Positions 1 through 8,990 of a DNA stretch of 11,728 nt are shown piece by piece; position 1 is the stretch's first letter; every line of letters begins with the position of its first letter. Position numbers and translations under genes: made by a program. Source of the DNA: Candidatus Symbiothrix sp. (GTDB lineage: Bacteria > Bacteroidota > Bacteroidia > Bacteroidales > Azobacteroidaceae); assembly GCA_031270925.1 (NCBI GenBank), contig JAISWY010000219.1:1-11728 (forward strand), written 5' to 3'. A model generated the notes under the pieces. That model saw only the letters and a list, made by a program, of their open reading frames with translations. It was not told where the DNA came from and made no database searches.

Positions 1-557
1 CCAAACTGAACAAGCAAAATGTATTCGACGATTTTATTGCCGCCGCCGAATACCTGATTGGGGAAAAATACACCCGTCCGGAAAAACTGTCGGTTGTCGG
101 TGGCTCCAACGGCGGATTGTTGGTAGGCGCTGTCGTCAATCAACGTCCGGATTTGTTCAAGGTAGCCATTCCACAAGTTGGCGTGATGGACATGTTGCGT
201 TATCATGTCTTTACTATCGGTTGGAATTGGGCAAGCGACTATGGAACCAGCGCCGACAGTGAAGAAATGTTCCGCTATCTTTATGCCTATTCCCCGCTTC
301 ATAATATCAAAAACGACGGAACGGCTTATCCGGCTATCCTCGTAACGACGGCCGACCACGACGACCGCGTGGTACCGGCCCATTCGTTCAAATACATGGC
401 TACTTTACAGGCTTCCGATACGGGCGGCGCGCCTAAGATTATCCGTATCGAAACCAAAGCGGGACACGGTAGCGGGAAACCGCTTGCCAAACAAATTGAG
501 GAAACTGCGGATATTTACGCTTTCATCATGCATAACCTGGGGATGAAAATGCGATAG
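1..557 (+). CDS. Prolyl oligopeptidase (S9A prolyl endopeptidase), C-terminal part, 5' end outside window
   Basis: This is the end of a serine peptidase that cuts short peptides after proline. The reading frame is open from base 3 with no start codon needed, so the gene begins upstream of the window. What is visible is the alpha/beta-hydrolase domain, about 184 residues, with the whole catalytic triad: the nucleophile Ser in GGSNGG (codon 105-107), the Asp in DHDDRVVP (second D of the pair, codon 363-365) and the His in KAGHGSGKP (codon 465-467). The spacing and the flanking words ([20 protein letters not shown]) match the S9A prolyl endopeptidases rather than the dipeptidyl peptidase IV or acylaminoacyl branches. 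The N-terminal beta-propeller and any signal peptide cannot be seen, so its location (often periplasmic in Bacteroidota) is inference. It ends in TAG and is followed by a 119-base gap with a new promoter, so it is not obviously in an operon with the next gene. Confidence 0.95.
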   Translation, partial: KLNKQNVFDDFIAAAEYLIGEKYTRPEKLSVVGGSNGGLLVGAVVNQRPDLFKVAIPQVGVMDMLRYHVFTIGWNWASDYGTSADSEEMFRYLYAYSPLHNIKNDGTAYPAILVTTADHDDRVVPAHSFKYMATLQASDTGGAPKIIRIETKAGHGSGKPLAKQIEETADIYAFIMHNLGMKMR

Positions 558-640
558 ACCACCGGATGACTGCTTAGCAATGATTTATCTACTAAAACTT
601 AAATTTCTATCGTTTCAAGCTTAATATCATTTCTTTTTAG

Positions 641-648
641 TATTTTTG
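641..648 (+). promoter_or_regulatory. Bacteroidota -7 box upstream of aminotransferase
   Basis: TATTTTTG matches the Bacteroidota -7 consensus TAnnTTTG, and 28 bases separate it from the ATG at 677. No clear -33 TTG/TTTG element sits 19-21 bases upstream; the nearest is a TTTC at 613-616, so the -33 half is weak. No convincing terminator for the preceding peptidase gene was seen in 558-640. Confidence 0.6.
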
Positions 649-676
649 CACCATCTTTTTAGAAATACTAATTAAT

Positions 677-1867
677 ATGTCGCAATTATCCGAACGTTTG
701 GCCGCTTTGTCGCCATCAGAAACGTTAGCCATGTCGCAAAAAAGCAATGAATTGAAAGCGCAGGGCATCGATGTAATCAATTTGAGTGTGGGCGAACCCG
801 ATTTCAATACGCCCGGTTTTATCAAGGAGGCTGCCAAAAAAGCGATCGACGATAATTTTTCGTTCTATTCGCCGGTTCCGGGCTATCTTTCGTTGCGGAA
901 AGCCATCGTCGCCAAGCTCAAAAAAGAAAACGGATTGGATTACACACCCGAACAAATTGTTTGCTCCAACGGCGCCAAACAGTCGGTTTGCAATGTGTTG
1001 TTGTCGATTATCGACGCAGGCGATGAAGTGATTGTTCCCGCTCCCTATTGGGTTAGCTATGTCGAAATGGTTAAATTGGCCGAAGGAACAAATGTAGTGG
1101 TCGAAGCCGGAATCGAGCAGGATTTCAAAATCACTCCTGCGCAATTAGAAGCCGCTATCACGCCGAAAACCAAGGCGTTAATCCTTTGCTCGCCGTCGAA
1201 TCCCACCGGAAGCGTTTATTCCAAAGACGAATTGAAAGGTTTGGCCGATGTTTTGGCTAAATATTCGAATATCATCATTATCGCCGACGAGATCTACGAA
1301 CACATCAATTATATCGGCAAGCACGAAAGCATCGCGCAGTTCGATTCGATTCGCGACCGCGTAGTAATCGTAAATGGCGTATCGAAAGCTTACGCAATGA
1401 CCGGCTGGCGCTTGGGATGGATTGCCGCACCGCAATGGATCGCCTCGGCTTGCAACAAATTGCAAGGACAATACACCTCCGGCCCGTCGTCGATTGCGCA
1501 AAAAGCAGCCGAAGCCGCCTGTCTTGGTCCGCAAGACTGCATCGCAACCATGCGGAAAGCCTTTGAACGCCGTCGCGATTTGATGGTAAAACTGTGCAGT
1601 GAAATTCCCGGTTTCAAAGTAAATCAACCGCAAGGCGCATTTTACTTATTTCCCGATTGCTCGTATTACATCGGCAAAACCATTGATGGACAAACGATTA
1701 ACGATTCGGCCGATTTTGCAATGTTCCTGTTGGAAAAAGCGCATGTGGCGGCCGTCGGCGGAAAAGCTTTCGGCGCGAACGATTGTATCCGATTTTCGTA
1801 TGCTGCGGCCGACGAACAATTAATTAAAGCCATGCAACGGATTAAGGCGGTTTTAGAGGGAGTGTGA
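677..1867 (+). CDS. Pyridoxal-phosphate aminotransferase, class I/II, aspartate aminotransferase type
   Basis: This is a fold-type I PLP enzyme of 396 residues, the usual length for its group. It is expected to swap the amino group between aspartate and 2-oxoglutarate (giving oxaloacetate and glutamate) in the cytoplasm. Visible signatures in order are VGEPDFNTP near residue 38, a Tyr-containing SFYSPVPGY stretch near 62-70, NPTG at 175-178, the cofactor-ring Asp204 in ADEIYEH, the Schiff-base Lys237 in SKAYAMTGWRLGW, and the substrate-carboxylate Arg372 in CIRFSY. This pattern is that of the AspB/AspC-like subgroup I-gamma (Thermus-type) enzymes. Close relatives can prefer aromatic amino acids, alanine or prephenate, so the substrate is likely but not proved by sequence. 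The ATG at 677 is favoured because it lies just downstream of the promoter box and gives the family's normal N-terminus. The gene seems to be transcribed alone: a new promoter precedes the next gene. Confidence 0.93.
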   Translation: MSQLSERLAALSPSETLAMSQKSNELKAQGIDVINLSVGEPDFNTPGFIKEAAKKAIDDNFSFYSPVPGYLSLRKAIVAKLKKENGLDYTPEQIVCSNGAKQSVCNVLLSIIDAGDEVIVPAPYWVSYVEMVKLAEGTNVVVEAGIEQDFKITPAQLEAAITPKTKALILCSPSNPTGSVYSKDELKGLADVLAKYSNIIIIADEIYEHINYIGKHESIAQFDSIRDRVVIVNGVSKAYAMTGWRLGWIAAPQWIASACNKLQGQYTSGPSSIAQKAAEAACLGPQDCIATMRKAFERRRDLMVKLCSEIPGFKVNQPQGAFYLFPDCSYYIGKTIDGQTINDSADFAMFLLEKAHVAAVGGKAFGANDCIRFSYAAADEQLIKAMQRIKAVLEGV

Positions 1868-1917
1868 TAAAATTTCACTATCTTTCCTCTGTAAAAAAAC
1901 TTTTTTCATTGCATGCG

Positions 1918-1949
1918 CTTGGAAAACTCGGTATTTCCATGTACTTTTG
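1918..1949 (+). promoter_or_regulatory. Bacteroidota promoter for the alpha-2-macroglobulin gene
   Basis: A -7 box TACTTTTG (1942-1949) has a CTTG at 1918-1921 at the -33 position, with a 20-base spacer, close to the phylum consensus. An A/T tract (1893-1906) lies just upstream. The ATG at 1972 is 22 bases past the box, so the leader should be very short and without a Shine-Dalgarno sequence. Confidence 0.7.
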
Positions 1950-1971
1950 CGCACATTAATAATTCCGTCGT

Positions 1972-4900
1972 ATGAAACGTTTTTTTGTAATTTTAATGGG
2001 GATGATGTGCGCAAGTCTGTTATCCGCGCAAACCAATCGTTGGGAGCAAGTAGCTGAATTAGAGGAACAATCGTTGCCGAAATCAGCATTGGAAGTGGTA
2101 AACCGAATTTATTCGGATGCGGTTAAAACCGGAAATTCTCCCGAAAAAATCAAAGCGCTGATTTATCGTTTGAAATACACAAACGAAATTGATAGCGACA
2201 GTCTTTCCAAAAAATTGTCGGAAATGGCGCAATTAGCCGAAACCGGCGAAAATTCCATCGAACAAGCGGTTTTGTATTCGCTAATCGCCCAATTTACAGT
2301 CAATTATCCTCTACCGAATATCGATTCGAACAAGCGGAAAAACGATATTACGGCTTGCGTTTCGGCTTCCGTTTTCCCCGCCGAGAAATTGCGGCAAACG
2401 CCGATTTCGGAATATCAAGATTTAATTCTTCCTGTTGATTCGGGAATGAAACCTTTTCCTACGCTTTACGATTTAATTGTAAAACAAGGAATTACAAGTC
2501 TGCAATCTTTATATGACAACGACTTGAAACCCCAAATCGACAGTCTGTATCGTGAATGGATTGCTTTTCGCGAACAGCAAGTCGTACAAAATCCAAGTTA
2601 CGACAATCGTTTTTTCCTCTTAATGGCGCACTTGGAACAATTGGATTTTACTCATAACCAAACGAACGGATATTCCAAAAATCCGGTTTATGTGCAAGCC
2701 TTGCAAAGACTGCAAAAAAAATACGAAGCCGACGATTTTTGCGTGGAAATATTGTCGAAAGCGGCCAATTATTGTCTGCAAAACGTCTCTGCGAAAGCGG
2801 CTTACGCAATTTGTAATTTCGGAATCGAACATTATCCGAATTATCTGCGTATCGGATTGCTCAAAAATCAACTGGAATCATTGACACAAAAGCAAATAGA
2901 AGTACAATCTCCGAATGTGGTATATCCCGGAAAAGACTTGGAATTGCAACTCAATTACAAAAATATTTCGCGCATCAAAGTTGAAATCTATAAAATCGGA
3001 GTCGCCGCTTCTGCTTACGAACAGGAATGGAATCGTTTCGGAAAATACAAAAAATGGGGTGTTTTACAACAAACCTATCCATTCGATTTGAAAAATGAAC
3101 TACCTTATATTCAATCGGATACAATTTTGAAAATTCCGATGAACGATTTGGGAACTTACGAATATGTCATTTCCGGCGAAAATGCGAATGATTTAGATGA
3201 GCCGGTCAATCAATCGTTTACAGTCAGCCGGTTAGCCACCGTTTCGCGAACCATCAACGGAGAGCGCGAGTTTTGGGTTACCGACCGGATGAGCGGAAAA
3301 CCGATTGTCGGCGCCAAAATCCGGTTTTACCAACGTGCAAAAAACTCGCAAAAATTAATTGAAAACGGAAGTGTTACGACCGATAAATTCGGTTTGGCGC
3401 AAGGCGGCTCGGACAAAAACACGATATTTTACAATGCCTCGTCCGGAAACGATACGGCTTTGATAATTTCCTCTGTCCCATGGATTTCGCGTTACAATTC
3501 TTCGGAAGGAAAAGCCGACAGGCGCTTGCATTTGTTTACCGACCGCAGCATTTACCGACCCGGACAAACCATTTATTTCAAGGGAATTGCGACCGAAATC
3601 AGTGCGAAAAGCACAAATGTAATACCGAACAAAAATTATTCCCTCACGTTTCGCGATGCCAATGGCCAAGAAATAGCAAGTAAAAAACTGAAAACCAACG
3701 ATTTCGGTTCGTTCAGCGGCGAATTTTCCATCCCACAAGCTTTGTTGAACGGCGCGTTTTCCATCCAAGCGGAAAACGGTTTTGTTTCCGTTCAAGTGGA
3801 AGAATACAAGCGGCCGACTTTCGACATTCAATTTTTACCGAACGAACAAAGTTATCGTTTCGGCGACAGTGTTTCGGTAAAAGGCTCTGTTGCAACATTT
3901 TCTGGTGTGAAAATTCCGGCGACGGATGTAAAATACAGCATTCGGCGGCAGTCGCATTGGTTGTGTCGAATCTATCAAAATCCCGAAATAATTGCCACGG
4001 GAACCGCTCAAACCGATGCGGAAGGCTGTTTTGAGATAAAATTCGTTCCGAATAAAAATCAATCCAAATCCGATTTTCCACAGATTTATACCTATAATAT
4101 TGAAACAATCGTTACACAATCGAACGGCGAAACACAGAAATCGGAAACGGCAATTCACATTGGCGAAAAATCCATCTTTTTGAATATTAACGGATTAACA
4201 TCGGTCGTGGATAAAAACCGCTTGCAGGAAATCCGTATTCAAGCCGTCAATTTATCGGATACGCCAATCGCCGCCGAAGGAAATTATACGCTTTATTCGC
4301 TGAAAACCAATCGTAAATTATTGTCGGAGAATGAGTTGAACGATACAACGAATTGGCAAATACAGAATAATGTTGCTGCCGGAAAATTTTCTTCCGATTC
4401 TATTTTAAATCTCACATTTAAGAATTTGACTTCGGGACGTTATCGTTTGGCGCTCATATCTAAAGATTTGCTCGGAAGAGAAGTGATTGAACAACAAGAT
4501 TTTACATTAACTTCCGATGCCGATAAACACCCGCCCATTCCGGTTTATCAATGGCTAAGGCTTCAAAAAGATACTTGCCGAATCGGCGAAAAAGCCGAAA
4601 TTATTTTCGGTTCGTCGGCCGAAAATGTATCCGTTTTATACGAGATTTTCGCAAAAGACAAACGAGTTTCCCTGTCGAATTTCATTTTGAATAATGCGAA
4701 TAAAACACTATCCATCCCATTTTTAGAATCTTACGGCGATGGCGTTTCGGTCGTTTTGAGCTTCGTGAAAGACGGCAAATTCTTCACGAAAAACATTCCC
4801 GTCTATAAAAAACAGGAAGACAAATCGCTGCAATTGAAAATGGAAGTTTTTCGCGATCGCTTGCAGCCCGGGCAGAAAGAAGAGTGGCGTATTTCAATCA

Positions 4901-7605
4901 AAGACAAAGATAATCAACCGGTTATCTCCGAAATTTTGGCGGAAATGTACGATGCTTCTTTGGATAAAATTCGTTCGCACGGATGGTATTTCAATGCCAT
5001 TCGCCCGCTTCGCATTTCATCCGTTCATAATCAGCCCGGAAATGTATTCGAATTTTCCCATAGAAACGAGGAAAAAACAGAGAATTTCGTAATAACTCCC
5101 GACATACCGGCGCTCGCTTTTAATTGGTTCGGTTTGGAATTTTATTTACCACGCAATATTCGTTATAAATTACAGGGAAAACTTGCCGGAATTGCTATTG
5201 CAACAGATGAAATGGCTGAATCTCAAATAACAATGAGAGGAGTCGAAAACAAACATGTCATTGCATACGAATCCGCAATGGTCAATGAAATTGCATCTGT
5301 CACAATTTCCTCCCCCAGCCAAATCCGCCAAAACTTCGCCGAAACCGCTTTCTTCTACCCTCAATTAACCACCAACGAAGCCGGCGAAACTCAAATCGCC
5401 TTCGTGGTTCCCGAAAGCGTTACCACATGGAAATTCAACGCTTTGGCGCACACTAAAGACCTGAAATTCGGCCAAATAGCCCACGAAATCATCACACAAA
5501 AACCCTTGATGATTGCACCGAACATCCCACGTTTCATGCGCGAGGGCGACCGGATTATGCTATCAACCAACATTTCCAATCTTTCGGAAAAAAACATCAA
5601 CGGAAAAATCTCAATCCAATGTTTCAATCCCGAAACAAACGAAACGAACATCATCATCGCCGATTCGATTCAAGCCTTTTCGCTCGAAGCCGGAAAAACA
5701 ACAACCGTTTCGTGGACATTCGATATTCCTGTCGGACAAGCATTTACAACCGTCAAAATCATTGCCCAATCGCCCGATTTCAGCGACGGCGAGCAACATT
5801 TGATTCCCGTTTTGCCGAATCGCACATTGGTTACGGAAACGCTACCGATAACCGTTCCGGGCAAATCGACACGCTCCTTCGACGTGGAAAAATGGTTGAA
5901 AAAAGATTCTTCCACCGCCCAATCGCAAGGCTTGGCATTGGAACTCACATCCAATCCGACCTGGTACGCAATTGCCGCTCTGCCTTCGCTTTCCATCCCG
6001 CAATCGGACAATGTATTGGATTGGTTTTCAGCTTATTATTCCAATAATTTGGCTACGCAAATCGTTCAATCTTCGCCCAAAATCCAAACAATGATTAAGC
6101 TTTGGAAGCAACAAAACAGTTCCGTTTTGCAATCGAATTTGGAGAAAAACAGCGAACTGAAAAACCTCTTGCTCGAAGAAACACCCTGGCTCATGGAAGC
6201 CCGCGACGAATCGGAACAAAAACAACAATTAGCGCAATTTTTCGATTCGAACCGCATCGAAAACTTCAACCGGCAAGCTCTCGAAAAACTCCAATCGCTG
6301 CAATGCTACGACGGCGGTTGGTCTTGGTTCAAAGATATGAAGAGCAATGTTTCGATTACGCAATGGATACTTTACGGATTAAAACAAATTGATAATCAAT
6401 TCAATAGCGATTTACAAAAACGCGCGATTGCATTTATCGACCAACAATTCAAAGAGCATTACGAACAGCTAAAAAAACAAAAATCAACGAATATTTCCAC
6501 TCTTTCAACTTACGAATTGGAATATTTATTCGTCCGCTCGCTCTATCCGGATTTTTCAAATACGGAAAACGACGAAGCCGTGAGATTTTACACTTCTGCG
6601 CTCGAAAAATCGTGGCCGAAAGATAAAAACCTCTACCACAAAGCATTGACGGGAATAATTTTAAACCGCTCCGGCAACAAAACGGCAGCGCAATCCATCC
6701 TGAAATCCCTGCGCGAATATGCCCTGCAAAAACCCGATTTGGGAATGTTTTGGGCCAACAACCGCATTAACAGTTTCGCTTCACAAAGCGCTGTTTGCGT
6801 GCATACATTTATCATGCAAGCATTTAGCGAAATTGGCGCAACGCCTGCCGAAACGGAAGCCATGAAACTTTGGCTGCTGAACCAAAAGCGCAGCCAGCAT
6901 TGGGAAAGCGTTCCGGCAACCGTGCAGGCCGTGCAAACGCTGCTCTCTTCCGGCGATGATTGGTCGGCATCAACAGAACCGGCAAAAATCACATGGGGCA
7001 ACATCGCAGAAGCGCCCTCGTCGTCCGAGCCGGGAACAGGCTATCTTAAAATTCTTAAGAATCTTAAAAACCTTGAAAATTTGAAAGACCTGACAATCGA
7101 ACAACCCAATCCGGCTCCGGCCTACGGCTCCCTCTACCACCAATATTTTGAAGACTTGGATAAAATAACTTCCGCCGGCACCGACTTAAACCTTGAAAAA
7201 ATGCTCTTCATCGAAAAAAACACAACCGCCGGCAAAACATTTACGCCGGTTAGCGAAAAACAGCCTCTGCAAATCGGCGACAAAGTAATCGTACGCATCG
7301 CCCTAAAAGCCAAGCGCGACATGGAATTTGTATCGCTCAAAGATGCTCGCCCCGCCTGCTTCGAACCGGTGGAACCGATTTCGGGAACAATATGGAAAAA
7401 CGGCTTGGTGTATTACCAATCCACAAAAGACGCTTCCAACCAATTCTTTTTCAACGTTTTGTCGAAAGGAATGCACATCGTGGAATACGCGGTTTTCGTA
7501 ACGGCTGCGGGCGATTATTCGAGCGGAATCGCCTCGCTGCAATGCTTGTATGCACCTGAATTTTCGGCGCAGACTTCGGGGGGACGGATTAGCGTGGCGA
7601 ACTAA
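1972..7605 (+). CDS. Large exported alpha-2-macroglobulin family protein (MG2/YfaS-like), thioester motif lost
   Basis: This 1877-residue protein belongs to the bacterial alpha-2-macroglobulins, envelope proteins thought to trap proteases that attack the cell. Residues 1-19 form a signal peptide, with likely cleavage after LLSA to leave Gln20. The Cys13 nearby has no proper lipobox, so I read it as secreted or periplasmic rather than a lipoprotein. Residues about 20-290 look helical. Macroglobulin beta domains follow, including the MG2 hallmark TDRSIYRPGQTIYFKG around Asp524. The A2M domain core is at about 1127-1215 (YPQLTTNEAGE and VPESVTTWKFNALAHTKD). The helical thioester-domain region runs about 1330-1640 with a typical DGGWSWF at 1447-1453. 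A C-terminal macroglobulin domain (SLKDARPACFEP, ending GIASLQCLYAPEFSA) closes the protein. Where relatives carry the C-x-E-Q thioester, residues 1348-1351 read VLDW, so covalent trapping is not expected. No pbpC neighbour, the partner in Proteobacteria, is present. The family call is firm; the role is inferred. Confidence 0.92.
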   Translation: MKRFFVILMGMMCASLLSAQTNRWEQVAELEEQSLPKSALEVVNRIYSDAVKTGNSPEKIKALIYRLKYTNEIDSDSLSKKLSEMAQLAETGENSIEQAVLYSLIAQFTVNYPLPNIDSNKRKNDITACVSASVFPAEKLRQTPISEYQDLILPVDSGMKPFPTLYDLIVKQGITSLQSLYDNDLKPQIDSLYREWIAFREQQVVQNPSYDNRFFLLMAHLEQLDFTHNQTNGYSKNPVYVQALQRLQKKYEADDFCVEILSKAANYCLQNVSAKAAYAICNFGIEHYPNYLRIGLLKNQLESLTQKQIEVQSPNVVYPGKDLELQLNYKNISRIKVEIYKIGVAASAYEQEWNRFGKYKKWGVLQQTYPFDLKNELPYIQSDTILKIPMNDLGTYEYVISGENANDLDEPVNQSFTVSRLATVSRTINGEREFWVTDRMSGKPIVGAKIRFYQRAKNSQKLIENGSVTTDKFGLAQGGSDKNTIFYNASSGNDTALIISSVPWISRYNSSEGKADRRLHLFTDRSIYRPGQTIYFKGIATEISAKSTNVIPNKNYSLTFRDANGQEIASKKLKTNDFGSFSGEFSIPQALLNGAFSIQAENGFVSVQVEEYKRPTFDIQFLPNEQSYRFGDSVSVKGSVATFSGVKIPATDVKYSIRRQSHWLCRIYQNPEIIATGTAQTDAEGCFEIKFVPNKNQSKSDFPQIYTYNIETIVTQSNGETQKSETAIHIGEKSIFLNINGLTSVVDKNRLQEIRIQAVNLSDTPIAAEGNYTLYSLKTNRKLLSENELNDTTNWQIQNNVAAGKFSSDSILNLTFKNLTSGRYRLALISKDLLGREVIEQQDFTLTSDADKHPPIPVYQWLRLQKDTCRIGEKAEIIFGSSAENVSVLYEIFAKDKRVSLSNFILNNANKTLSIPFLESYGDGVSVVLSFVKDGKFFTKNIPVYKKQEDKSLQLKMEVFRDRLQPGQKEEWRISIKDKDNQPVISEILAEMYDASLDKIRSHGWYFNAIRPLRISSVHNQPGNVFEFSHRNEEKTENFVITPDIPALAFNWFGLEFYLPRNIRYKLQGKLAGIAIATDEMAESQITMRGVENKHVIAYESAMVNEIASVTISSPSQIRQNFAETAFFYPQLTTNEAGETQIAFVVPESVTTWKFNALAHTKDLKFGQIAHEIITQKPLMIAPNIPRFMREGDRIMLSTNISNLSEKNINGKISIQCFNPETNETNIIIADSIQAFSLEAGKTTTVSWTFDIPVGQAFTTVKIIAQSPDFSDGEQHLIPVLPNRTLVTETLPITVPGKSTRSFDVEKWLKKDSSTAQSQGLALELTSNPTWYAIAALPSLSIPQSDNVLDWFSAYYSNNLATQIVQSSPKIQTMIKLWKQQNSSVLQSNLEKNSELKNLLLEETPWLMEARDESEQKQQLAQFFDSNRIENFNRQALEKLQSLQCYDGGWSWFKDMKSNVSITQWILYGLKQIDNQFNSDLQKRAIAFIDQQFKEHYEQLKKQKSTNISTLSTYELEYLFVRSLYPDFSNTENDEAVRFYTSALEKSWPKDKNLYHKALTGIILNRSGNKTAAQSILKSLREYALQKPDLGMFWANNRINSFASQSAVCVHTFIMQAFSEIGATPAETEAMKLWLLNQKRSQHWESVPATVQAVQTLLSSGDDWSASTEPAKITWGNIAEAPSSSEPGTGYLKILKNLKNLENLKDLTIEQPNPAPAYGSLYHQYFEDLDKITSAGTDLNLEKMLFIEKNTTAGKTFTPVSEKQPLQIGDKVIVRIALKAKRDMEFVSLKDARPACFEPVEPISGTIWKNGLVYYQSTKDASNQFFFNVLSKGMHIVEYAVFVTAAGDYSSGIASLQCLYAPEFSAQTSGGRISVAN
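7045..7092 (+). repeat. Degenerate 9-base tandem repeat inside the macroglobulin gene (Leu-Lys-Asn triplets)
   Basis: Five imperfect 9-base units of the form CTT-AAA-AAT, then a final CTG codon, encode the peptide LKILKNLKNLENLKDL at residues 1692-1707. It lies between the thioester-domain region and the C-terminal macroglobulin domain. It looks like a small slippage-born insertion in a linker; a function is not evident. Confidence 0.7.
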
Positions 7606-7621
7606 GGGTGATGCGTTGTTC

Positions 7622-7639
7622 AAATTATTTTAATAATTT
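7622..7639. repeat. Perfect AT-only palindrome between macroglobulin and ATPase genes
   Basis: AAATTATT and AATAATTT form a perfect 8-bp inverted repeat around a TT centre. It starts 17 bases after the macroglobulin stop codon and overlaps the -7 box of the next gene. It could be an operator site or a weak terminator, but such AT palindromes also arise by chance in AT-rich gaps. Confidence 0.6.
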
Positions 7640-7641
7640 TG
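7634..7641 (+). promoter_or_regulatory. Probable -7 box for the AAA-ATPase-like gene
   Basis: TAATTTTG matches TAnnTTTG and is 30 bases upstream of the ATG at 7672, the same geometry as the other promoters here. The only TTG upstream (7616-7618) leaves a 15-base spacer, shorter than usual, so the -33 part is doubtful. Transcription from here would begin near 7648, which argues against the TTG at 7639 as the start codon. Confidence 0.5.
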
Positions 7642-7671
7642 CATTTCGATAAACTCAATAAATTGACAATA

Positions 7672-8895
7672 ATGCGTACAAAAAAATTCAATATAACCGG
7701 CACTTGCTATCCGCAAAAGCACTATATGGCTGATGTAGGCGACAAAATCGCCCAAATCATCAAAATGATCGATGATGGCGATTATTTCACTATCAACCGA
7801 GCCAGACAGTACGGAAAAACCACAACCTTAAGTTTGCTGGAGGATAAATTGCCCGAATTGGGCTATACAGTTATCAGAATTAGTTTTGAAGGCATTGGCG
7901 ATACTCCATTTGAAAGCGAAGCAAAATTTTGTCAAAATATTGTAGGCCAAATACAATATTATCTTCAAAGATACCAAAAAGAAGAGGCAAACGACTGGAT
8001 TGATAAAAGTATTACAACATATAAACTATTTGGTAAATTTTTAGACAAAGTTTGCGCCGGCAAGAAATATGTTTTATTGATTGACGAAACCGATAAATCA
8101 AGAAATAATCTTGTGTTTCTGCATTTTCTCGGAATGTTGCGGGATAAATATTTGACAAGGAATGAAAAGGGTATTGCAACATTTCACAATGTAGTTTTAG
8201 CAGGCGTTTACGATATTAAAAACCTGAAAATCAAAATGATTCAGACTGGAACGCATCAACTGCAAGACGGCGAAAAACGCATCAACTCGCCTTGGAACAT
8301 TGCTGCCGAATTTAAAGTCGATATGTCGCTGTCGGTAAAAGAAATAACAAGTATGCTCGCCGATTACGAAAATGACGAGCATACGGGAATGAATATCAGC
8401 GAGATAGCCGAAGAAATAAGATATTACACAAATGGTTATCCGTTTTTGGCGTCGAAACTCTGCAAAACTATTGATGAGGATTTGGATAAAAATTGGACGC
8501 TTGGCGGGGTGCAGGAAGCAATAAAAGAATTATTAATCGAACAAAATACGCTTTTCGACGATTTATTTAAAAATGTCAGAAATAATGAAAATTTGAGAAA
8601 TTTATTATATGGCTTAGTCTTTGAAAATAATTATTATTCGTATAATCCTTATAACGAGACTATTGAATTGGGATTAATATTCGGTATTTTATCCAAAAAC
8701 AATAACGGTGTAATCGTAAGCAATAAAATTTTTGAGTTATTACTATCCAATTATTTTTTATCCGAACAGGAAATAAAAAATTATGCCGACCTTTCTCTTG
8801 ATTTAAGAAGCGAACTGACCGAAAACGGCAAATTGAATATGCCGCTGTTAATACAAGCGGATAATAACATAAAAATGAGTATGAAAAAGATTTAG
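7672..8895 (+). CDS. AAA-ATPase-like protein (PF09820 type), shortened: C-terminal nuclease-like domain absent
   Basis: This 407-residue protein has the hallmarks of the Bacteroidota/Clostridia family that joins an AAA-ATPase-like domain to a PD-(D/E)XK nuclease-like domain (DUF1703). The N-terminus reads GTCYPQKHYMADVGDKI. A Walker A-like ARQYGKTTTL follows, with Lys49. Walker B is LLIDETDKS, with Asp138 and Glu139. The family words GVYDIKNLK, NSPWNIAAEF and YYTNGYPFLASKLC come later. Family members I know of run to roughly 500 residues or more. This one stops at TAG shortly after the GKLNMPLL stretch, where the nuclease part would begin, and I found no nuclease-like motif in any frame downstream. 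The cellular role of the family is not established; links to mobile DNA or defence have been suggested. The ATG at 7672 is preferred over a TTG at 7639 because of the promoter. The gene is visibly richer in A/T than pyk or the aminotransferase, which may hint at acquisition. It could be a decaying gene or a naturally short variant. Confidence 0.82.
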   Translation: MRTKKFNITGTCYPQKHYMADVGDKIAQIIKMIDDGDYFTINRARQYGKTTTLSLLEDKLPELGYTVIRISFEGIGDTPFESEAKFCQNIVGQIQYYLQRYQKEEANDWIDKSITTYKLFGKFLDKVCAGKKYVLLIDETDKSRNNLVFLHFLGMLRDKYLTRNEKGIATFHNVVLAGVYDIKNLKIKMIQTGTHQLQDGEKRINSPWNIAAEFKVDMSLSVKEITSMLADYENDEHTGMNISEIAEEIRYYTNGYPFLASKLCKTIDEDLDKNWTLGGVQEAIKELLIEQNTLFDDLFKNVRNNENLRNLLYGLVFENNYYSYNPYNETIELGLIFGILSKNNNGVIVSNKIFELLLSNYFLSEQEIKNYADLSLDLRSELTENGKLNMPLLIQADNNIKMSMKKI

Positions 8896-8990
8896 CCATC
8901 TTTTAATGCAATCGGCGCTTATCGCCGTGTTTTTGATGGCGGGGACATCTCGGATATAGACGGATGGACACTCTCTAATGCGATTCGATA

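Noticed and set aside
1893..1906. A7-C-T6 tract after the aminotransferase as a terminator
   Set aside because: An A/T-only stem with a one-base loop cannot form a stable terminator; it fits better as an AT-rich stretch upstream of the next promoter.
7639..7671. Upstream TTG start giving a protein 11 residues longer for the ATPase-like gene
   Set aside because: The TTG overlaps the -7 box (7634-7641) and lies before the likely transcription start. The ATG at 7672 gives the family's usual N-terminus and the same promoter-to-start distance as neighbouring genes.
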